Shown piece after piece: positions 44,773 through 54,700 of a stretch of DNA of 64,000 bases (positions are counted from its first letter, which is position 1; every line of letters begins with the position of its first letter). The notes below the pieces were generated by a model, which saw nothing but the letters and a program-made list of their open reading frames with translations, was not told where the DNA came from and searched no databases. This DNA comes from JAXGMV01 sp040772085 (GTDB lineage Bacteria > Chloroflexota > Anaerolineae > Anaerolineales > Anaerolineaceae). A program made the position numbers and the translations under genes. The stretch is from NCBI GenBank assembly GCA_040772085.1, contig JAXGYU010000001.1, positions 2,418,001 through 2,482,000 on the forward strand, in the 5' to 3' direction.

Positions 44773-45651
44773 TTATCTGGTCAGTTTGACGAGTTTGCCG
44801 TTCAGCATGAAACGGGCGTCGTAGATGTCATAGCTGCAGGTGATCAGGCTGACGAATTGATCTTCAACCGCCAGTTCCACCGGGCTTGAGATAACCGAAC
44901 GCTCATAGGCGTGCATGACGAATTTATCGCGCTCACGGCGATCGCGGAAATTAAAATGCAGTGACTTGATGTCATTGGCGCCGATGACGTAGCCGGCAAA
45001 GATATCGACGCGGTAATAATCCGTAGGCGTTAAGATGTATAGCGATGGGTGTTGGTCGAAGTACTGCTGCGCCTTGTATTTTTCCAGCGTGGCGAACATA
45101 GACTCATCCTGCATGTTATGACCGAAAATCACGGTCGTATCATCATTCATTGTGCCGGTATTTTCTACATTCATGAAGATCGATCCCAGCTTGTTCGGCG
45201 CCATGTCGGGCAGGTGGGTCAGGTAGAAAGTGTTGTCCTTGCCGCGCATGATGGGGTAGTTGATGTTGGTCCCTTCCTGAAAAATCCAGCCAACCACATC
45301 CGGGTTCATTTTCTGCAGCTCAGTAAAGTCGACCGCGATGATGTTCCGAATGCGGATCAGATCAAGATCATCCGGCGAGGGGGTTGGCGTAAACTCCGGC
45401 GTCGCAGTCGCAAGCGGCGTTGTATCCGTTGCTATCGTTTGCGCTGAGGTAGTAGCCGTGGCTGATTGTGGTGTGGGTGTGCGGGTCGCCAGCGGCTGAG
45501 CGCCGGAACTCAGGTATTTGGCGCTCATGTCCTGATAGGTGACATTGCCCTTGCGATATTGCTGCACATCCTTGTACCACAGATAGCCATAGACCAGGCC
45601 GACAGCCAGGAAGATAAAACTAGCCAGAGTGAACAGAGTTGATTTTTTCAT
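44773..45651 (-). CDS. Class B sortase
   Basis: A 292-residue sortase with a transmembrane helix (about 8-24), a Thr/Pro-rich linker (about 55-95) and a class B catalytic domain. The His is in FGHNMQDESMF, the Cys in SLITCSYD and the Arg in DARFMLNGKLV, all typical of SrtB. The ATG at 45651 (MKKSTLF) gives a normal N-terminus; an upstream ATG lies inside the terminator hairpin. It directly follows the gene for the giant IPYTG protein on the same strand, so that protein is its likely substrate. The other sortase in the window (28020) is class C. Confidence 0.88.
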   Translation of the reverse strand: MKKSTLFTLASFIFLAVGLVYGYLWYKDVQQYRKGNVTYQDMSAKYLSSGAQPLATRTPTPQSATATTSAQTIATDTTPLATATPEFTPTPSPDDLDLIRIRNIIAVDFTELQKMNPDVVGWIFQEGTNINYPIMRGKDNTFYLTHLPDMAPNKLGSIFMNVENTGTMNDDTTVIFGHNMQDESMFATLEKYKAQQYFDQHPSLYILTPTDYYRVDIFAGYVIGANDIKSLHFNFRDRRERDKFVMHAYERSVISSPVELAVEDQFVSLITCSYDIYDARFMLNGKLVKLTR

Positions 45652-45679
45652 GCGCTTGTATGATGCAAAGCAATTATAA

Positions 45680-45707
45680 AAGCCTGGGTGAATTTTCACC
45701 CAGGCTT
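45680..45707 (-). terminator. Terminator between the giant surface gene and srtB
   Basis: A perfect 13-bp stem, AAGCCTGGGTGAA (45680-45692) with TTCACCCAGGCTT (45695-45707), followed on the minus strand by TTTATAATTG. It would end or reduce transcription after the giant gene; some read-through could reach the sortase gene. Confidence 0.8.
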
Positions 45708-45725
45708 CTCGTAAATTTAAGGTGC

Positions 45726-48700
45726 CTATCTTTCCTTCTTCGCCTGACGTCTGCCGAGTACCAGCAGGATGGCGAATGCCATCAGGGAGCTCAGGGAGAT
45801 CGCGGCGTACTGCCAGGCGTTAGACTCGTCCCCTGTGTAGGGGATGAAGGGTTTGCCCGTGACCGGGATCATGAACCCGCCCGTGACCGGGATGATAGGT
45901 CCGCCATAGCCACCGGTAACTGGGATGATTGGCACAACAGGTGGCGGAGGAGGCGGCGGAGGTGGTGGCGGTGGGGGAGGCGGGGGTGGTGGCGGAGGAA
46001 TGACGGTATTGCGTGCAGTATTCGCCGCCGGGTAATCAACATTGTATCCACCAGGAGTAGCCTGCTCCCGAATGAAGTACGTGTAGCGCCTCATGTCGAT
46101 TGTAGTCTCGTCAAGGCCCGTCCAGGTATATTGCCAGGCAACGGTTTCGTTTGCGTCAACCGTACCATCCACAACACCTGTGGCATGTAGTTCAGGATCT
46201 GCCATGCCCGCGGCTTGTCGGTAAAGCACCAAGGTGACAGGCGGCCTGGCGGTACCGCCAACCCAGGTCTTGATGCCAGTGAAAGGTATCTTGGGGATAT
46301 TGTAGGTATTCGTGATGCTGCAGACAGCGGTATCGCCATAGGTCAGCGTCAGGGTTGTACCGGTCAGGCTGCCGCCATCGCATGTCCAGGCGCCTGCGCT
46401 GTACATGGCAGGCGTGATGCCAGCAGTTGTACCCGTTTCGTTCACTGCCTCAGATAGCGTGTAAGTGCCCGCCATGACTGTCACATTGGTGACAGTCTCA
46501 CCCATCGGACCAGAAATGGTCGATGCCCCGGTGCTGGTACCAGTTGCGGTCAGGTCGAAGTGGGCTGTTGTAGCCGGGCCGCCTGTGACGACTTTCTGCA
46601 ACGTCAGCTTGGGCTGAATGGCGGTGTTGGTGATGGTACAGGTGACCTCGTCGCCGTAGGCAAGGGTGACTTTTTTATCGGTGACCGTCTTGTCACTGTC
46701 ACATGTCCAGGTCTCGCCGTTGGTGAAGCCCTTCTGCGAGCCGGTTTCTTCGAGGGTGTACACGCCTGGGATAACCGTCACAACCGCGGTGTTGTCAGCG
46801 GTGTAACTGAAGGTGTTGGCAGGATCTGTTCCCGTAGCGGTGAGGGTGAAATTGGAGAGCGTACCGCTGCCGGCAGGTGAGAATTCCTTGACGAGTTGCA
46901 GAGTCGGAGCGATGCCTGCGTTGGTCACGGTACATGTTGCTTCATCGCCGTAGGTCAACGTTACGGATTCCTCGCCGGATTCTTCGTTAAGGGCATATTC
47001 ACCACCTACACAAGCCCACCCTGTGCTGGTGTAACCGTCAAGGGCGGATTCAGTCAGGATGTACTTACCGACTGCGACCTCAGCGTCAGTGATTTCTTCA
47101 TCCCCAGTAACACCGGAGATAATATCGATGCCTTTCGTCGCGGTCAGGGTCCAGTCGTCGGTATCACCAGTGGTGCCTTCCGCGAAAGCTTTGACGAGGG
47201 TCAGTTTTGGCTCAATGCCGGTATTGGTGATGGTGCAGGTAACGTCATCACCGTAGGCGAGGGTAATGGTTTGGGTTTTTATTTCCGTTGTCGTGAGTGT
47301 TCCGCTGGTACATGTCCACGCGCTGGCTGAGTAGCCCGTGATGCTGGCGGACTCACCCAGGGTGTAGGCGACACCCGGCGTCACGGGTTCGGGACCAACC
47401 TGTGCGTCGTTATCATCTCCTGCAATTGGCTTGCCCAGATCAGAAATATTGTTTGGATCATTTCCAGCAGTAGCTGTCAGCCTCCAGTTGGATGCCAGAG
47501 CGTCGCCGACGTCAACGACTTTGACGAGGGTCAACTTGGGTTGGACAGCAGAGTTGGTGATGGTACAGGTGACTGCGTCACCGTAAGCGAGAGTGACGGT
47601 GTTGTCGGTGACAGTCTTGCCGCTGTCGCAGGACCAGGTGGTGCCATTGGTGATGCCGTACTGCCCACCAGTTTCAGTGAGTTTGTATTCACCAGGAACG
47701 ACGGTCTTTACCGCGCTCGCATCAGCTTTGTAGATGATGTCGTTGACACCTGGTCCGTCCGCTGCTAATGTGAAGTTGGACAGATCACCACTGCCAACTG
47801 GCGAGAAAGCTTTTACAAGTTTCAGGGTTGGCTGGACAGCAGTGTTGATGATGGTACAGGTGACCGCGTCACCGTAGGCCAATGTGATGGTAGGATTGCC
47901 ATCTTCTGTTTTTCCAGATATTCCACCGTCACAGTTCCAGACGTTACCATTTATGAAGCCGACTTGTGAGCCGGTTTCTTCAAGAATGTACACACCGGGG
48001 ATGACTGCCTTGACAGCACTTGCACTAGCTAAATAACTGAAGCTATTAGCAGCATCCGGTCCGGTTGCTGAAAGCGTGAAATTAGAGAGAGTACCACTGC
48101 CAGCGGGAGAGAAAGCCTTGACCAGTTTCAGGGTTGGCTGGACAGCGATGTTGGTGATGGTACAGGTGACTGCGTCACCGTAAGCGAGAGTGACGGTGTT
48201 GTCGGTGACAGTCTTGCCGCTGTCGCAGGACCAGGTCATGCCGTTGGTGATGCCATACTGTTCACCTGTTTCAGTGAGTTTGTAATCACCAGGAACGACG
48301 ATCTTTACCGCGCTGGCATCTGCTTTATAACTGAAGTCGTTGGTGCCTGGTCCGTCTGCTGCAAGGGTGAAGTTGCCGAGTGTGCCGCTGCCAGCAGGTG
48401 AGAACTCCTTGACCAGTTTCAAGGTTGGCTGAACGGCAGTATTGGTGATGGTGCAGGTGACCGCGTCACCGTAAGCCAGGGTGACCGTATTATTGGTGAC
48501 CGTCTTGCCGCTGTCGCATGACCAGGTCGTGCCGTTGGTGATGCCGTACTGTTCACCTGTTTCAGTGAGTTTGTAATCACCAGGAACGACGGTCTTTACC
48601 GCGCTGGCATCTGCTTTATAACTGAAGTCGTTGGTGCCTGGTCCATTTGCTGCCAGGGTGAAGTTGCCGAGTGTGCCGCTGCCAGCAGGTGAGAACTCCT

Positions 48701-51700
48701 TGACCAGCTTCAAGGTTGGCTGGACGGCAGTATTGGTGATGGTACAGGTGACTGCGTCACCGTAAGCGAGAGTGACGGTGTTGTCGGTGACCGTCTTGCC
48801 GCTGTCGCATGACCAGGTCGTGCCGTTGGTGATGCCATACTGTTCACCTGTTTCAGTGAGTTTGTAATCACCAGGAACGATAGACTTGAAAATACTCAGA
48901 TCAGCAGTGTAGCTGAAGTCGTTGGTGCCTGGTCCGTCTGCTGCAAGGGTGAAGTTGGAGAGTGTGCCGCTGCCGGCGGGAGAGAAAGCCTTGACCAGTT
49001 TCAGGGTTGGCTGGACGGCAGTATTGGTGATGGTGCAGATGACCTCGTCGCCATAAGCCAGGGTGACAGTATTGTTAGTGACCGTCTTGCCGCTGTCGCA
49101 GGACCAAGTAGCGCCGTTAGAGATACCATATTGTGTGCCGGTCTCAGTCAGGGCATAAGTGCCAGGGATGACGGTCTTGACAGCAGTTGCATTAGCCAGA
49201 TAACTGAAGCTGTTGGCTGCATCTGGTCCCGTCGCGGCAAGTGTGAAGTTAGACAGGGTGCCATACGTGGTTGGATTGAATGACTTTACCAACTTTAGGG
49301 TGGGCTTCTTTGAGTTGGTGTACGTACAGGTTACCGTCTCACCAGCCTCGAGAATGATTGAGGACGGTGCAACTCCCTTATTTGGTACGGTCGATTCACA
49401 AACGTATGTCGTATCCCAGCCAGTGATAGCAGTCTCCGCGACGGAGTAGGTACCCACGGGCAACTGCTGATTGTTAGGCTGTGCGGCGTCGGTCAGGTTG
49501 AAACCAGTATATCCCGCGCCAGTTGTGGTGAAAGCGAAGGAGGTCGCATCGCCTGCTGGGACAGTTTTCTTGTCAACGATGATGCGGCCCTTCTGGGTAT
49601 TCGTGAAAGTACAGACACCCACCTGACCAGCGGCCAAAGTGATGGAATTGTTTTCTCCAACCGCAGCGGTCACGCCATCGATCGTACACGCAAGGGTGGT
49701 AGTGTAATCAGGCAACGCTGACTCGGATACGTAGAAGGTACCATGATCGACCAGGTTGGCACCAGTCGTCAACACCGTATCATTGGTGAGCTGAGTATCT
49801 ACCTGGCTGCCACCGGCTGAGGTGCCGATGTTCAATGTAACATTACCGGCTACTCCTTTCCATTCCTTCTTGAGTTCGATGGAAGCTTTCTTGGTGTTGG
49901 TGAAAGTACAGGTGACAGATTCACCAGCACCAAGGGCGAAATTGGGATTGGTGAATGGAGCCTTGGATTTGTCACTGCTGGTGCAGACGATGGAGTTCTG
50001 AGTCCAGCCAGCCGGGACTGTTTCAGCGACGGAATAGGTTCCCGGCTGTAGTATCTGCGTGTTTGGGGTCCCTGCACCGGTCAGGTTGAAGCTGGTGTAG
50101 CCCGTCCCCGTTGTCGTAAAGGCGAAGGAGGTTGTATCAGTGTCAGGTACGGTGACCTTGTCAACCGTGATAGAGCCTTTCTGAGTATTGGTGTAAGTAC
50201 AGACCGCTACGTCACCAGCCACCAATGCGATGGAACCGGCATTTGCGGTTGCGGTACCGTTGTTTAATGAGCAGACTAGCGCGGAAGTGTAACCATCGGG
50301 TGTCGTCTCAGAAAGATAGTAGGTGCCCGGAATGACCAGGTTTGCGCCGGTGGTCAACACACTTGTGCTTGTGACCTGCGTGTCAACTTCGTTGCCATTA
50401 GCAGTTTTGCCGATGTTAAGAGTTACGGAGCCAACTGCGCCGACCCAGCTCTTGACGAGCTCAATGGAAGCGCGTTTGGTGTTGGTGTACGTACAGGTAA
50501 CCTTCTCACCAGCATCGAGAATGATTGAGGACGGTGCAACTCCCTTATTAGGTACGGACGATTCACATTCGTATGTCGTATCCCAGCCAGTAACAGCAGT
50601 TTCCGCCACGGAGTAGCTACCCACGGGCAACTGCTGGTCATTAGGAGCTGCGGTATCTGTCAGGTTGAAATCATTGTAACCCGCGCCAGTTGTGGTGAAA
50701 GCGAATTCAGTTGGATCCTCAGCAGGGACAGTTTTCTTGTCGACGATGATGCGGCCCTTCTGGGTATTGGTGAAAGTACAAACAGCCGAATCACCAGCAG
50801 CTAAGGCAATTGAACCGGCATTCACAATTGCATCACCATCATTCAATGAGCATTTAAGCGCAGAGGTGTAACCGGGGATATCATCTTCATCCAGGAAATA
50901 AGTCCCAGGCTCAACAAGGATTGCGCCAGTCGTAGATGTCTGAGCGTTGGCAGTCACCTGAGCGATGTCGCCAAGCTCCTCAGTGTTAGTACTGATGTAG
51001 AGGGTTGTAGAAGCGGTAGCACCATCCCAGGCTTTCTTGAGTTCAATGGAAGCCTTTTTCGTGTTGGTTATCGTACAGGTTGCATCCTGGCCATGATCCA
51101 ACTGAATGGTCTCAACTTCCGGATTGCCACTTTTGCTGTAAGTGCCGCCGACACACGACCAGTCCGAGGCGGTATAGCCTGTGGGACCGGCTTCGGAGAG
51201 AACATATGTCCCTTTTTCAACCAGAGCGTTCGTGACGCCAGAGGAACCAGAGGTTCCGCTAATATCAACGGGACCATCCGCTTTGAGTGTCCAGTTTAGA
51301 AGACCTGTCTCATTCTCTGGGATAAGTTTCTTTACCAGCGTAAGTTTAGGTTTGACAGCGGTATTGGTTACTGTACAAGTAGCACTTTCGCCGTAATTCA
51401 GCATGATCGTGCCATTGACGAATGTACCGCCTGCACAGCTCCAGTCCGAAGATGTGAATCCGCCCGGACCAGTCTCGCCTAGGGTGTAAACGATCTTGGC
51501 TTTGACAGGGGTCGGACCGAGGACGGCATCGTTGGCAGCGGTCGTCGTATCCAGGGTGCCTTTGCCGCTGAACCCGCCGTCGCCTGTGGCAGAAAGCGTC
51601 CAGGAGCTGGCAGCGACGTCATCAGCGCCCGCTACTACTTTAACCAGCGTGAGTTTTGGCTCGATGGCAGTATTGGTAATGACACAGGTGATATCATCTC

Positions 51701-54700
51701 CATAGGCAAGCGTTACTTTATTTGTAACATTGCCACCGGCTGGTGTTGTCGTGCCGGTCTTCATACATACCCAGTCACTGGCAGAGTAACCAGTGGGGCC
51801 GCCACTTTCAGCCAGGGTATAAGTATCTGGTTTGAACGTGTTCGTGCTGGTAACAGGACTGGTGCCAGTAAGATTGGTTGGATCTGTCACCGAGCCGGTT
51901 GCAGTCAGCGTCCAATCAGTTATGGCGGCGTCGCCGCCCCTCACGTTTTTAAGCAGGGTCAGTTTGGGAACGATCGGTGTGTTCGTGATGGTCAGACGGT
52001 TTTCGTACCGGCCGTATCCGATAAGCGACCATCCGCTCTTGGCATCGAAGGAGAGATTACCGCCTGCATCCATATGCATCAAGGCGAAAGAGAATGGCAT
52101 ACCCGAAGCAAATTCGTAATTTGAGGAAATCTCTATTTCTGAAGGTGCGACTAAGTTGAACGCTGTGATGAATGCCGCTTGCTCAGCGGGCGTCAGTGCA
52201 CCGTATGTCCAGATCAAACGGTCATTGCCCTTCTTCACAACAAAATAGTTCGTGCCCGATGCATTGAAAGGCTCGAGCGAATTATTCGGCTCAATTACCG
52301 TAGGTTCAAGATCAATGAACATCCCACTGTTTGGCGTCACCGTATAGGTATAACCATAAGGCACTGGATCTTCAATAACCGTATAGTTAGCCCCCGGCGT
52401 CAGGCCGGTAAAGGTATATGACCATTTAGGGTCGCTTAAGGTTCCAGTCGCGACCAAACTACCATTGAGCATGAGCTTAACGGTCACCACTAATCCCGCG
52501 GGTGGGGGGACTGTCCACTTCTTACTTGCGGTTAGGATCGACGAAATCGGCATGGGAGTGTTAGTGACAGTCAAACCAGACTCGGATTTCGAGTATCCGG
52601 CTGGCGCGGAAATGTAGAAAGTACCGTCAACGAAAACACCTTCCCTTACGAAGTAGGTATACTTGGCACCGGTTCCGTCTTCAAAGACAGACATTTCAGG
52701 CCAATTCGCCTGCCACGCGGCGATTTCACATGTGCCCGCTGTCGTGCAGCCAGTGTCGGCGGAGCCATCGAGGGTTATAGGGCTGCCAACCGCTTCTTCT
52801 GCGCCTGCGCCTTGGCGGTAGAGCTGGAAGCCAATCGTTGGATGTTTTGAGAGGGTATCGTTCCAGATTTTATTTGCCTGGATATTGGTTTTGTCGCCGT
52901 CTTGAGCCGGACGGTTAGTCACTGTGACGGTCGCAGATGGAGCGTCAACAGTCAGAGTGACCTTACCATCAGCCGGGACGGAAGACTGTACGAATCCCTG
53001 GCTATCCGTTTCGGTCACGGTGTACTCACCGTATTTCAAGCCGGTTAAATCCTTGCATTCTCCACCAGGCAGAGTAAAGGTCAGTGGGGTTGTGTAGGAG
53101 GGACCTGAGACGGAGAACGCGAATGATGGAACTGAGACACTGGCACTCATCATCACACGCTGTGAAGGCTGAATTGCCGTATTGCTGAAGACCTTACAAA
53201 CCTGCAGCGCACCGAGTGGTAACTCCTGGTTTGTGACCGTTACACTTTGGTCAACAGTCTCAGTATTAACGATGGTAAAGGTTTGCGGAACGACCGTAAT
53301 TGTGTAATCAGTCAATTCTGCGGTCGCCGGACTAACGCCACTCTCAGTCACAGTGTATGTGCCTTGATAGCGTAGATCAGTGTAGGTCTTCGTTTCACCT
53401 GCTTTGATGACCTTTACTTTTGGATCATTGGTGTCAAGAGCATTGTCATTGTCAAGCGTAATGGTGAATTCGTGGGTGTCACCGGTCTTGACGTTGCCAT
53501 CAGCATCTTTGACAACTTTCGTCAGGGTATAGAACACCGGATTGACCTGAGGCACCACGAAGTCTTTGGCGGCAGATTGATTATTGATATCCGTGTAGTT
53601 CAGGGTGGTGGTACCGTTGGTCGCGTACAAAGTACCCTGCTCAGGTAACGGGGAGGTCAGGATGTTGTCATTGATCTCAACACGATATTTGAGGCGCGCG
53701 TACTTTGTGCTTGATCCTGATGATACCGGTTCCGTCAAGGTTCCTGGATTCCAGGTGATTGTTCCGGTATTGCTGTCAAACGTGGCTTTACCCGCTATGG
53801 GTTCGGTCGTTAGGCTTGATACATCACCAACGACCTGGAACCCGGTAGCCATCGGATCTGTGATAGAAGCATTTTTACATGCGGCGAGAATGCTGGCAGC
53901 GATTTGACCGAAGAGAGTATCAATGAGGTTGCTGTCATCGGTGCTGTAATTCAAACCAGGACTGGCGACAGCATCCAGAACCGAGGTGCCGAAATCACCG
54001 GCGCTTACTGCTACAGTGTAGATTTTCGTGCCAGCTGTTTTCGCATAACCAGCCTGGTTGATGGTGCTTTGCCCGTGATGCCAGTAAGCATAGCGCCAGT
54101 CAACACACCGTGTCCCTGAATATCTGATACAAATCCAGTCATTGGTGTCGACTGTGCGAAACCCTGCCCTGCCATTGCCAATCTTGTACCCTCCGTTGTA
54201 CGCGGACTCGGGTACCGTGCTGTTTGTAACGTAACGGTCCAGGGCGGCATTAAGGCTGAAATATGAATCCTCGACCGTATGCGATGTACTGTAAGTCGGT
54301 TCACCATCCGAGAGTAAGACAATATTCTTCGTTGTACAGCCCGTAGCGTTTGCGAGCAACCCCTGGGCAGTCTTGATGCCCGCTTGCGTATAAGTGCCAC
54401 CGTCTGCCTCGAATGAAGCGATAGCGTTGGTCAAAGTATCTTTATTATTAGTTAAGGGTGCGTTGGTTGTGCTGGTTTCCGCGAAGGAGACCACTGCCAC
54501 CCGGTTCAAGCTGTTTGTGTCAGGGACCACCAAATTAACGAAATTTGTAGCGGCATCCTTGGCAGCCTGCATTCTGCCGCTGTTCAACATACTACCTGAT
54601 CTGTCGATCACCAGGACAGTACAACTGCTTTGAGGTTGATCGACGGCTAGGATTTCAAGTGTGATGTCCCAGGTATTGACCATGCCTGCGACAGGTGTCG

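Noticed and set aside
46600..51400. Regular DNA repeats considered as a CRISPR array
   Set aside because: The period is about 291 bp, the repeats are coding and there are no short unique spacers.
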